In this document: positions 8,235 to 15,856 of the stretch, in pieces
How the letters are laid out: each line of letters starts with the position of its first letter
Position numbering within the stretch: the stretch's first letter is position 1
Assembly (NCBI GenBank): GCA_037478835.1
Contig: JBBFLV010000003.1
Coordinates: 62,001-126,000 of the forward strand
Origin: 630D-37 sp037478835
GTDB lineage: Bacteria > Chloroflexota > Anaerolineae > Anaerolineales > Villigracilaceae
Length of the DNA stretch: 64,000 bases
Reading direction: 5' to 3'
Translations under genes and position numbers: made by a program
The notes under the pieces: model-generated
Database searches by the model: none
The model's input: the letters and a program-made list of their open reading frames with translations, nothing else
What the model was told of the DNA's origin: nothing

Positions 8235-9587
8235 ATGCCTACACCTTTAGTCGCTAATAAGCGTGCTCCGTTCTTCGCCGATGTGCCGGATGAAAAATGG
8301 ATGGACTGGCGCTGGCAATTGAGCCATCGCCTGAATACAGCTGAAGAAATCGAAAAAGTTCTCCCCTTAACGGAATCCGAACGTCGCGCGCTCAATAGCA
8401 GCGGCCTGTTTCGCGTCGATATTACCCCTTACTTCATTTCGCTGATCAACCCGGACGATCCGAACGATCCGATCCGACGACAGGTCATCCCCACCGATAA
8501 AGAGCTCGTGCCCTTCACGGCCATGATGGAAGATTCGCTGGCCGAGGATAAACATTCCCCGGTGCCGGGGCTCGTCCATCGCTATCCCGATCGCGTGCTC
8601 ATGCTGGTCACCACCCAGTGTGCCTCTTACTGCCGTTATTGCACGCGCTCGCGTATCGTGGGCAATCCGGCGGCCACCTTCTCCCGCCAGGAATTTGAAA
8701 TGCAGCTGGAATACCTGCGCCGCACGCCTCAAGTGCGCGATGTGCTCCTTTCTGGCGGCGATCCGCTTGTCCTGGCGCCGAAGATCCTGGAGGAGATCCT
8801 CTCCCGCCTGCGCGAAATCCCCCACATCGAGATCATCCGCATCGGCTCGCGCGTCCCGGTCTTCCTGCCCATGCGCATCACCCAGGAGCTGGTGGATATG
8901 CTCCAGAAGTACCACCCGCTCTGGATGAACATCCACGTCAACCATCCGAATGAGATCACCCAGGAACTGGCCGATGCCTGCGATCGCCTGACGCGCGCCG
9001 GCATCCCGCTTGGCAATCAATCCGTGCTCCTGGCCGGTGTGAATGATTGCGTCCACATCCAGCGGGAACTGGTGCAGAAGCTCACGCGCATTCGCGTGCG
9101 ACCGTATTACCTCTATCAGTGCGATCTGGTGGAAGGAGCCGGTCACTTCCGCACCCCGGTGGCAAAGGGTATCGAAATCATCGAAGGCCTGCGCGGCCAT
9201 ACCTCTGGCTATGCTGTTCCCCAATACATCGTGGATGCTCCGGGTGGCGGCGGCAAAATCCCGATCATGCCGAATTACCTGATCAGCATGTCCGATCACA
9301 AGGTCGTGGTGCGCAACTACGAAGGGTACATCACCACCTACGAAGAACCGATCGATTACAAGCCCCACGATCCCTCCACCTGCTGGTACTGCCAGCACAA
9401 GCGCCCGGAGCCGGGGCAGAAAGGCATCACCGGCCTGCTGGATGGCGAAGATATGTTCATCAAGCCGGTCAACTTCGATGAAGTCCATGACCGCGGTGGC
9501 ATTCAACATCGCCTCAAGGACCCGCGCAAATGGCAACCCTTAGGGATCGGCGCGGATCATCCCACCTTGCCCCCCGAAGAGGGTTAG
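8235..9587 (+). CDS. kamA: L-lysine 2,3-aminomutase family radical SAM enzyme
   Basis: 450 residues, start at 8235 with TGGAGGAA upstream. The radical SAM cysteines are CASYCRYC (C129, C133, C136). Downstream motifs LLSGGDPLVL and RIGSRVPVFLPMRI match the PLP- and SAM-binding core of lysine 2,3-aminomutases. The C-terminal extension has CWYCQHKRPEPGQ, probably zinc-binding as in the dimer interface of the clostridial enzyme. The enzyme converts L-lysine to beta-lysine, for lysine fermentation or as precursor of the osmolyte N-acetyl-beta-lysine. No kamDE or acetyltransferase gene is nearby, so the pathway is open; a related glutamate or arginine aminomutase activity cannot be excluded. Confidence 0.88.
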   Translation: MPTPLVANKRAPFFADVPDEKWMDWRWQLSHRLNTAEEIEKVLPLTESERRALNSSGLFRVDITPYFISLINPDDPNDPIRRQVIPTDKELVPFTAMMEDSLAEDKHSPVPGLVHRYPDRVLMLVTTQCASYCRYCTRSRIVGNPAATFSRQEFEMQLEYLRRTPQVRDVLLSGGDPLVLAPKILEEILSRLREIPHIEIIRIGSRVPVFLPMRITQELVDMLQKYHPLWMNIHVNHPNEITQELADACDRLTRAGIPLGNQSVLLAGVNDCVHIQRELVQKLTRIRVRPYYLYQCDLVEGAGHFRTPVAKGIEIIEGLRGHTSGYAVPQYIVDAPGGGGKIPIMPNYLISMSDHKVVVRNYEGYITTYEEPIDYKPHDPSTCWYCQHKRPEPGQKGITGLLDGEDMFIKPVNFDEVHDRGGIQHRLKDPRKWQPLGIGADHPTLPPEEG

Positions 9588-9592
9588 GGAGA

Positions 9593-10572
9593 ATGTCCTA
9601 CTACGACTTCCTGGAACGCTACCCTGCCTATGCTCAGACCCATGCCCTAGACGTCCTGCGCGATGCAGAATATGCCCGCCTGGATCGTCTAGGGCATATC
9701 TATCTGGACTACACCGGGGGTGGCCTGTATGCCGAATCGCAAGTGCGCGAGCACCTGCGCTGGTTGAGCGAAAACGTCTTCGGCAATCCCCACTCCACCA
9801 ATCCCACTTCCCTGGCGGCCACCGAAGCCATCGAGGAAACCCGTTCCCAGATCCTCGACTTCTTTCATGCCGATCCGCAGGAATACGAGGTGATCTTTAC
9901 CTCCAATGCCAGCGGCGCACTGAAGCTGGTCGGGGAATCTTACCCGTTTGAACCCGGTAGCCGCTACCTGCTCACCTTCGATAATCACAATTCGGTCAAC
10001 GGGATTCGGGAATTCGCACGGGCGCGCGGCGCCGAGGTGACCTACATCCCGGTCGCGCTGCCCGAAATGGGCATTCCCGCCGCCTTTTTGGACCTTGAGC
10101 TGGAGCGCCGGCCCCCGGGCAAAGCCTCCCTTTTTGCGTATCCGGCCCAATCCAACTTTTCCGGCGCGCGCCATTCGCTCGAATGGGTGGCGCGTGCCCA
10201 GGCTTTGGGATGGGATGTGCTCCTGGATGCCGCGGCGTTCGTCCCCACCTCGCTACTCGATCTTTCGCAAGTGCATCCGGATTTTGTCCCCATCTCATTC
10301 TATAAAATCTTCGGCTATCCGACCAGTGTCGGCGCCCTGATCGCCCGCAAAGAAGCGCTGCGCAAATTCCGCCGCCCCTGGTTTGCCGGCGGTACGATCA
10401 ACTGGGGCATGAGCAGTGCCTGACGTTGGAAGATTTTCGCCTGTGCATTGATGGCAAAGCCAATGGCGTCGTGTGCGTTTCGTTGGGCTTGGTGAGTAAC
10501 TATGACGATGTAGAGGCTTTCATCCGCTTCGCTGCTTGCTTCCTGGAGAGCGACGTTTTTGTTTCAGCGTAA
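9593..10572 (+). pseudogene. Class V aminotransferase (cysteine desulfurase/MOCOS-like), internally deleted and frameshifted
   Basis: The first frame starts at 9593, five bases after kamA, and stops at 10423 after 276 residues. It carries the class V fold: IYLDYTGGGLYA, the EVIFTSNASGALKLV box, a DNHNSV segment and the PLP lysine in SFYKIFGYPTS. It then ends abruptly in WFAGGTINWG. Directly after the stop, in another frame to 10572, is what looks like the natural C-terminus (LTLEDFRLCIDG then VCVSLGLVSNYDDVEAFIRF). Full-length relatives have well over 100 extra residues between these two parts, holding part of the substrate site and the usual catalytic cysteine loop. So a deletion joined the ends out of frame. 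The product is unlikely to work. Confidence 0.75.
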
Positions 10573-10675
10573 GTACCTCTGTAAACTGCATGTTTCGCCC
10601 TCGTTTTGGCGTAAAGTTGCTTATCCCATCTACATCTTGCAGCAGAAAAAGTGATTTTCGTCACATTCGCTTTTT

Positions 10676-10700
10676 TGAATGTGTTACTATAATGTATTCA
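10676..10700. promoter_or_regulatory. ArsR/SmtB-type operator overlapping the -10 box
   Basis: A 25-base palindrome of form TGAAT-N3-TTA-N3-TAA-N3-ATTCA lies just before the ArsR-derived gene and covers a TATAAT (10688-10693). Operators of ArsR/SmtB repressors have this symmetry and position. It would control the whole 10.7-16.8 kb run unless internal promoters exist. Confidence 0.6.
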
Positions 10701-10711
10701 GGAAAATGAAT

Positions 10712-11053
10712 ATGAGAGACCTTCTACAACTTGCTGAGCAAATTGCGACCCCTTTAGAAGCGATCGCCTCGCCGCAACGCATTGCCATTTTGCTGGCCAT
10801 TGGCCGTGGAGAGACTTGCGTCTGTCACCTAGAAGCGCTACCGGGATGGCGCCAAGCCTACATTAAAGTGATCGCCGATCTGGGCATCGAAGCCGATGTA
10901 ATCAAGGTCACCGATTACAACCAGATCATGGAATATCCCATCCTTTCTACCCCCGGTCTGGTGATCAATGAGCGCGTCGTCTGCTCCGGGCGCATTCCCA
11001 CACCGGCAGAAGTCACCACTTGGGTGACCAACGCCTTGGAGGCCGCTTCGTGA
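10712..11053 (+). CDS. Chimera: ArsR N-terminal half fused to C-terminal part of a thioredoxin-like protein
   Basis: 113 residues from the ATG at 10712 (AGGA 8 bases upstream). Residues 1-51 match an ArsR repressor start: SPQRIAILLAIGRGETCVCHLEAL then RQAYI, including the ETCVC metal-site cysteines (C36, C38). There the ArsR sequence stops before the DNA-recognition helix is complete. From about residue 53 it continues as the second half of the small TM0996/MTH895-type thioredoxin: ADLGIEADVIKVTD, IMEYPILSTPGLVIN and GRIPTPAEV. The redox CxxC of that thioredoxin is missing. The simplest reading is an in-frame deletion of some 250 bases between neighbouring arsR and trx genes. The result probably cannot bind DNA well, so the operon could be constitutively open. 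Confidence 0.7.
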   Translation: MRDLLQLAEQIATPLEAIASPQRIAILLAIGRGETCVCHLEALPGWRQAYIKVIADLGIEADVIKVTDYNQIMEYPILSTPGLVINERVVCSGRIPTPAEVTTWVTNALEAAS

Positions 11054-11277
11054 TCCGGGTCAGGCTGTACGATTCTCCGAACTGTCGTCGCTACCAACGC
11101 ATGCGGGAGTTGATCCTGGAGCAGGCTCGGCAGCTGAATATCGAGATCGATCCCATCGAAATCGGTGATGCAGAAAGCCTTTCCAGGATCAACCCACTCA
11201 GCCTGCCGTGCTTGTATATTACTGTAGGGGATATTTTTTTTTTTTTTTTTTTTGAGAGACTACGTTCAATTTTATGA
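11050..11277 (+). pseudogene. Thioredoxin-like protein gene truncated by a T20 homopolymer
   Basis: A GTG at 11050 overlaps the preceding stop (GTGA). The frame encodes RVRLYDSPNCRRYQRMREL, then EIGDAESLSRINPLSLPCLYI, which matches the start and middle of a small thioredoxin-fold family that lies beside ArsR and ArsP-type permeases. After LYI the expected last strand and helix are replaced by a run of phenylalanines encoded by T20 and a short unrelated end (ERLRSIL). The gene is either broken or mis-sequenced at the homopolymer. Confidence 0.6.
11234..11253. repeat. Homopolymer of 20 T
   Basis: Twenty consecutive T inside the thioredoxin-like reading frame. Runs of this length are rare in GC-rich bacterial coding sequence and are often assembly or sequencing artefacts. 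Confidence 0.95.
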
Positions 11278-11302
11278 ATAAAACACAAAGGAGATTCCGC
11301 GA

Positions 11303-12364
11303 ATGCAAACTGACCTAACCAAACAGGAAAAAACGCCTCTTTCTTCCCCTGATCTGTGCGCCTGGGCAATCGTCTCGATCGCCGCTGTGATCTGGTTCGC
11401 ACTCTACAACGTGATCCAGCCCTTTGCCGATTGGCTGGCGTATGGCTTGCTGGCATTACCGCAGGGTTCGCATCTCGGTGAGTCGCTGGCGTTCTTTTTC
11501 TACGATGTTCCCAAAATCATCCTGTTGTTGGGCGGTATGATCTTCCTCATTACTCTCCTGCGTTCCTTCTTCAGCGTGGAGCAAACCCGCGCCTGGCTGG
11601 GCGGAAAGCGCGAAGGTGTTGGTAACGTCCTTGCCGCTGCACTGGGGGTCATCACGCCGTTTTGTTCCTGTTCCGCCGTGCCGCTCTTCATCGGCTTTGT
11701 CGAGTTGGGCATCCCGCTGGGTGTGACGTTTTCCTTCCTCACCGCCGCGCCCGTGGTCAATGAAGTGGCGCTCGTCATGCTGTTTGGCTTGTTCGGCTGG
11801 AAGATCGCGGGGTTATACCTGGTTTCTGGCTTGATCATTGCCGTCACGGCGGGAGTCGTCATTGGCAGGCTGAAGCTCGAAAAGTATGTGGAAGATTTCG
11901 TCTGGCAGATCAAGGTCGGCAAGGGAGCGAATCTGCCCGAGCAGCCTACCTGGACTCAGCGTTTCCAGGTCGCATGGCAAAGCACAAAAGAGATCGTCGG
12001 CAAAGTCTGGCTGTATGTGATCGTGGGCATCGCCATCGGCGCAGGGATTCACGGCTACGTGCCCGAAAGCGCGCTGGCAGGGATTCTCGGCAAAGGCGCG
12101 TGGTGGAGCGTTCCCGCCGCGGTCATCCTCGGTGTGCCGCTTTATTCGAATGCAGCAGGAGTGATCCCCGTTGTCCATGCCCTGATGGAAAAGGGTGCCG
12201 CGCTTGGCACGGTGCTGGCGTTCATGATGTCGGTGGTGGCGTTGAGCCTGCCTGAAATGGTCATCCTGCGCCGCGTGCTCAAGCCGCAGTTGATTGCCAT
12301 TTTCATTGGCACGGTGGCGACCGCCATTATCATCACAGGCTATTTATTCAATCTTGTAATTTAG
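11303..12364 (+). CDS. ArsP/UPF0718-type permease
   Basis: 353 residues with about eight to nine hydrophobic spans. The family signature TPFCSCSAVPLFIGF (about residues 113-127) is present, with a mirrored PLYSNAAGVIPVV segment in the second half, as in permeases of the DUF318/ArsP group. Characterised members export trivalent organoarsenicals; the Cys pair in FCSCS is important there. AAAGGAG lies 8 bases before the ATG. It follows the ArsR-derived gene and precedes a CxxC thioredoxin, the usual neighbourhood for this family. The actual substrate may be an arsenical, a metal or a sulfur species. Confidence 0.82.
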   Translation: MQTDLTKQEKTPLSSPDLCAWAIVSIAAVIWFALYNVIQPFADWLAYGLLALPQGSHLGESLAFFFYDVPKIILLLGGMIFLITLLRSFFSVEQTRAWLGGKREGVGNVLAAALGVITPFCSCSAVPLFIGFVELGIPLGVTFSFLTAAPVVNEVALVMLFGLFGWKIAGLYLVSGLIIAVTAGVVIGRLKLEKYVEDFVWQIKVGKGANLPEQPTWTQRFQVAWQSTKEIVGKVWLYVIVGIAIGAGIHGYVPESALAGILGKGAWWSVPAAVILGVPLYSNAAGVIPVVHALMEKGAALGTVLAFMMSVVALSLPEMVILRRVLKPQLIAIFIGTVATAIIITGYLFNLVI

Positions 12365-12373
12365 GAGTTTCCC

Positions 12374-12622
12374 ATGACAACAATCAAAGTTCTTGGCATG
12401 GGCTGTCCCACCTGCAAGCGTCTGTTGGATGACGTCAATCAGATAGTGGCGAAAAACAATTGGCAAGCCAATGTGGAATATGTCACCGATATTGCTGAAA
12501 TTATGTCCTATGGCGTCATGTCCACACCAGCGCTGGTCGTGGATGAAAAGGTGCTGATGGTCGGACACCCAGGCGCGGCGAAGGTCGAGCAGGCATTGTT
12601 CAAGACGGCGTTTTCGGCATAA
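12374..12622 (+). CDS. Small thioredoxin-fold protein with CPTC motif (TM0996/MTH895 type)
   Basis: 82 residues. The N-terminal active site is GMGCPTCKRL, followed by EYVTDIAEIMSYGVMSTPALVVDEKV with the cis-proline STPAL. The family acts as a redox partner of neighbouring permeases or reductases. It is what the truncated chimera at 10712-11053 should have looked like in its second half, so this copy may now be the only intact one. Nine bases separate it from the permease gene. Confidence 0.85.
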   Translation: MTTIKVLGMGCPTCKRLLDDVNQIVAKNNWQANVEYVTDIAEIMSYGVMSTPALVVDEKVLMVGHPGAAKVEQALFKTAFSA

Positions 12623-12685
12623 CGCGGCTTTCAAGACGCACAACACCCTTGCGGAAAAAATCTCGCACTACGAAAGGAGATTGTC

Positions 12686-13084
12686 ATGTCCAACGATACA
12701 TTTTCCCAATGGCTGAGCGGACTCGACTTCGAGTATTGGAGCACCGGTCAGCACAAGATCGAACCGCCTGTCTTCTTCGAGAAGTGGGCGAAGGGCGAAG
12801 CCGTCCTGCTGGATGTGCGCGCCCCGGAAGAACGCGAGTTCCTGCGTTTCCCCTTTGCGCTGGAGATTCCCATCAATGAACTGCCGGCCCGCCTGAACGA
12901 GATTCCGCGCGACAAAATCGTGGCAACGCTCTGCACCGCTGGCGACCGCTCAAACGTGGCCTTTGCCTACCTGCAGGCGCAGGGCTTCGATAACGTCCGC
13001 ATCATTTCGGGCGGCTATGCCAGCATCATCCCCGAAGTTTGGCCCGGCAAAGTCCGCAAGACTTTGCAGGCGAAAAACGGTTGA
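12686..13084 (+). CDS. Single-domain rhodanese-like sulfurtransferase
   Basis: 132 residues with one rhodanese domain. CTAGDRS supplies the active-site cysteine (C83) and loop; LLDVRAPEEREF is the usual N-terminal CH2A-type motif. Such proteins transfer persulfide sulfur to cyanide or protein thiols. AAAGGAG precedes the ATG. In this operon it probably passes or receives sulfane sulfur, upstream of two TSUP-type exporters and an OsmC protein. Confidence 0.85.
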   Translation: MSNDTFSQWLSGLDFEYWSTGQHKIEPPVFFEKWAKGEAVLLDVRAPEEREFLRFPFALEIPINELPARLNEIPRDKIVATLCTAGDRSNVAFAYLQAQGFDNVRIISGGYASIIPEVWPGKVRKTLQAKNG

Positions 13085-13096
13085 TTTCAACACTAT

Positions 13097-13118
13097 CCCC
13101 GTCCAGAAATGGACGGGG
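13097..13118 (+). terminator. Perfect 8-bp hairpin between rhodanese and TSUP genes
   Basis: CCCCGTCC and GGACGGGG pair around the loop AGAAAT, followed by TATTTTC. The T tract is weak, so partial termination or mRNA processing is more likely than full termination. It falls 12 bases after the rhodanese stop. Confidence 0.45.
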
Positions 13119-13133
13119 TATTTTCGAGGCAAC

Positions 13134-13889
13134 ATGTCTGTCACCGTCTACGTGATCAGCGCAATTGTCGTCTTCATCTTTTCCGGTTTCATGGCCATGG
13201 CTGGGCTGGGCGCGGCGTTCCTGTTCGTGCCGCTGTTCTACTATCTCGGCGTGCCGCTGGCGGAAGCCACGCCCACCGCCTTGCTGCTCAACGTGGTCAG
13301 CCTGCTGTTCGCCGCCATCAACTACTGGCGCGGCAAACTCATCAACTGGCGGGTGGGGCTGCCTGTGCTGGTTGCCGCCGTCATTCTCTCACCGCTCGGC
13401 GCGCGCCTGACGCCCTATGTGGATAAGAAAATCCTGCTGGCACTCTTCGCCGCCTTCCTGGTTTTTGCGGGCTTCATGATGCTGTTCTACAAGGCGAAGA
13501 AGCGCGCACAAGCCCTCAGCCGTGGAACAGAAATCGGTGTGGGAGCCGGCGTCGGGTCCGTGGCAGGATTCCTGGGTGGGTTGCTCGGCGTCGGCGGCGG
13601 GAACTTCATCCTGCCCGTCCTGAACTGGATCGGACTGGAGCCCAAAGTCGCTGCCGGGACGACCTCTCTCGTTGTCGTCTTCTCTTCACTTTCGGGCTTT
13701 CTCGGTCATGCCACGATGGGCGGGCTGGATCCCGTTTTTGTGGGCGTCACCGCGCTGATGGCGGCGCTCGGCTCCATCGTCGGCTCGCAGTTGATGAAGA
13801 CCAAAGTCTCCAGCGCGCAACTCAAAAAGATCATCGGCGTGCTGTTGTGGCTGATCGCCGCCAAAATGATTTGGGATTTGCTTAAATGA
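13134..13889 (+). CDS. TSUP (TauE/SafE) family membrane exporter
   Basis: 251 residues from the ATG at 13134; upstream in-frame extension would lie in the rhodanese gene. About eight membrane spans, with two copies of the family motif: GLGAAFLFVPLFYYLGVPLAEA near residue 23 and GVGGGNFILPVL in the second half, followed by AAGTTSLVVVFSSLSG. TSUP proteins move sulfite, sulfoacetate or thiosulfate across the membrane. Position after a rhodanese suggests export of oxidised sulfur. A second, more diverged TSUP gene lies at 15085. Confidence 0.85.
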   Translation: MSVTVYVISAIVVFIFSGFMAMAGLGAAFLFVPLFYYLGVPLAEATPTALLLNVVSLLFAAINYWRGKLINWRVGLPVLVAAVILSPLGARLTPYVDKKILLALFAAFLVFAGFMMLFYKAKKRAQALSRGTEIGVGAGVGSVAGFLGGLLGVGGGNFILPVLNWIGLEPKVAAGTTSLVVVFSSLSGFLGHATMGGLDPVFVGVTALMAALGSIVGSQLMKTKVSSAQLKKIIGVLLWLIAAKMIWDLLK

Positions 13890-13949
13890 CCTTCACCTTC
13901 AATTCCTCTCCCGTGTGGAGAAGATAATGACGAAAAAAGGAGATTTCAC

Positions 13950-14570
13950 ATGACTACACAGTATATTCCTCCGGCCTGGGCCTTTGAATTCCACGGGCAC
14001 GAATGTCCCTTCATGCCACTTGGCTACCGCATGGGCAAACTCGCCCTGGAATTTCTCGGCGCGGAAAAGGAACCCGATCATGGTTTCTTCATCTTTCCTG
14101 AACTCGGCGAAGGCCATCCGCAAACTTGCATGATGGACGGCTTGCAAATCGCCACCGGCGCCACCTATGGCAAGGTGATGATCGCCAAGACCTTCTATGG
14201 CAAACTGGCGGCGACTTTCTACCATCCGCAAAAGGGCGCAGTGCGCTATTCGCTCCTGCCCGATTTCATTGACGCGATGGGCAAGTTCGAGTTTTTTGCC
14301 TACCGCAAAAAGGGCATCGAGCCATCGCAGATTCCGCTCGAAGTGCGCCGCGAAGTCATCCAATGGACGTATGACCAGCCCGATGAAGCCATCTTCAAGG
14401 TCGAAGCCAAGCCCGATTTCAAGTACACGCCCGTCAAAGGCTCGTTCAACAAGACCAGGTGCAGCGTGTGCGGCGAATATGTCTTCGACCGCTACGTCCG
14501 CATGAAGGACGGTCAGCCCGTCTGTATTCCCTGCTCTGGGTATGAGAAAACCGTTTTGATCGAGCGATGA
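13950..14570 (+). CDS. FmdE-like protein with zinc-ribbon tail
   Basis: 206 residues. The N-terminal domain carries HGHECPFMPLGYRMG (His15, His17, Cys19), the hallmark of the FmdE family named from formylmethanofuran dehydrogenase subunit E. Near the C-terminus CSVCGEYVF and CIPCSGYE form a four-cysteine ribbon. Despite the name, such proteins occur in non-methanogens without the dehydrogenase and their function is poorly known. AAAGGAG precedes the ATG. The surrounding sulfur/metalloid genes suggest a metal-binding or thiol role. Confidence 0.8.
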   Translation: MTTQYIPPAWAFEFHGHECPFMPLGYRMGKLALEFLGAEKEPDHGFFIFPELGEGHPQTCMMDGLQIATGATYGKVMIAKTFYGKLAATFYHPQKGAVRYSLLPDFIDAMGKFEFFAYRKKGIEPSQIPLEVRREVIQWTYDQPDEAIFKVEAKPDFKYTPVKGSFNKTRCSVCGEYVFDRYVRMKDGQPVCIPCSGYEKTVLIER

Positions 14571-14616
14571 AATCAGAGATATTGGAAACATAAAAGACAC
14601 AGGACCTGCTGTCAGT

Positions 14617-15045
14617 ATGTCCAACTCCACCATGACCTACCATGTTACCGCCAAGCGTGTGGATGACTCCCACGCGCTGGTGGAAACGCGCGGACACCGC
14701 ATCACGCTCAACGTCAAGAAGGGCGCGGGCGAAGCGGGCTTCAACGCCGCCGAGACGCTGCTCGCCGCTCTGGGCGCGTGTATCCTGACCAACGTCAACG
14801 CCATCGGCGAGAAAATGCGCCTGCAAATTGACGAAGCCCGCATCGAGTTTGAAGCCGAGCGCCGCGACGAACCGCCCGCGCTGACCGAAATCCGCTACAA
14901 GTTGATTCTCAAAAGCCCTGAGCCGCGCGAAAAACTGGAAGAACTGCACGACCTGTGCGTCAAGTGGGGTACGGTCACGAATACTGTTATTAATGGGCTG
15001 AGGCCGCAAGGCACGCTCGAAGTCGAAGCGTACTACACTTCGTAA
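14617..15045 (+). CDS. OsmC-family protein
   Basis: 142 residues. The core signature NAAETLLAALGACILTNV with its first cysteine and the later HDLCVKWG with the second cysteine match OsmC/YhfA-type proteins, which reduce organic hydroperoxides or handle persulfides through a Cys pair. The short N-terminal strand MTYHVTAKRVDD is typical. It belongs to the same plus-strand cluster and fits a thiol-stress function. Confidence 0.85.
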   Translation: MSNSTMTYHVTAKRVDDSHALVETRGHRITLNVKKGAGEAGFNAAETLLAALGACILTNVNAIGEKMRLQIDEARIEFEAERRDEPPALTEIRYKLILKSPEPREKLEELHDLCVKWGTVTNTVINGLRPQGTLEVEAYYTS

Positions 15046-15084
15046 CATTGGCGCAAAATAAATTTGCTTTCACAGGAGTCTCGT

Positions 15085-15849
15085 ATGCTGTTACCGTTAC
15101 TGCTCAAAGGTTTGCTCGCCGCTCTCATTGTCGGCTTTGTGACCGCATCCATCCAATCGTGGGTGGACCGCTTTTTCCTTGTCATTATGCTGATTGGCAT
15201 CGTTGGCTTGCCCATCCAGGAAGCCGTCACCATCAACCTGATGGTTGTCTCGCTCGCCGCGCTGATGATGGTCCTGCGCCAGACCGACGTGCTGACCTCC
15301 GTCCGCCAGGATTGGGGCTTGGTCATCCTCCCCGCCATCATCGGCGCGGTGCTGGGGCGCGTGCTTGGGGTAAGTGTTTCCCCCAAAGTCTTGACGATTC
15401 TGCTGGCGGTTTACGCCATTTTAGCAGGCTTGCGTCTGGCTTTCATTCGTCCCCTGCCCGAAAAAGAGACCCAGGCCCATCCCGCCTGGCTGGTTCCCAT
15501 CGCCTTTGGTGCGTCCCTGCTGACGGGGCTGCTTTCGGCGGGCGCGAAAGTCTTTCAAGTTCCGCTTATCAACCTGGCGTTGGGACGCCACCCCAAACAG
15601 GCATACGCGCTGGCTGCCTTGAGCGTCTCGGTCGCCGCGCCGGTTGCCCTGGCAACCCAAATCGGATTGGGCGCCGCGCCCACCGTCAATCAGATTTTGC
15701 TGGCGCTCTATCTCTTCGTCCTTATCGTCGGCGTCGCGCTGACCGTCAAACGCTTCTGGACGCCCAAACTGAATCAAGTCGTCACCTGGATTATTTCGCC
15801 CATCCTGGTGCTGGTCGGCATCCGCTTCTTGCTGATGGTATTGAGATAA
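15085..15849 (+). CDS. Second TSUP-like membrane protein
   Basis: 254 residues from the ATG at 15085, which has AGGAG seven bases upstream. About eight hydrophobic segments; motifs LPIQEAVTINLMVVSLAAL and GLLSAGAKVFQVPLI resemble TSUP exporters but the glycine box is weaker than in the gene at 13134. The substrate is unknown. It is followed 7 bases later by the CDF transporter. Confidence 0.7.
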   Translation: MLLPLLLKGLLAALIVGFVTASIQSWVDRFFLVIMLIGIVGLPIQEAVTINLMVVSLAALMMVLRQTDVLTSVRQDWGLVILPAIIGAVLGRVLGVSVSPKVLTILLAVYAILAGLRLAFIRPLPEKETQAHPAWLVPIAFGASLLTGLLSAGAKVFQVPLINLALGRHPKQAYALAALSVSVAAPVALATQIGLGAAPTVNQILLALYLFVLIVGVALTVKRFWTPKLNQVVTWIISPILVLVGIRFLLMVLR

Positions 15850-15856
15850 GACGATC

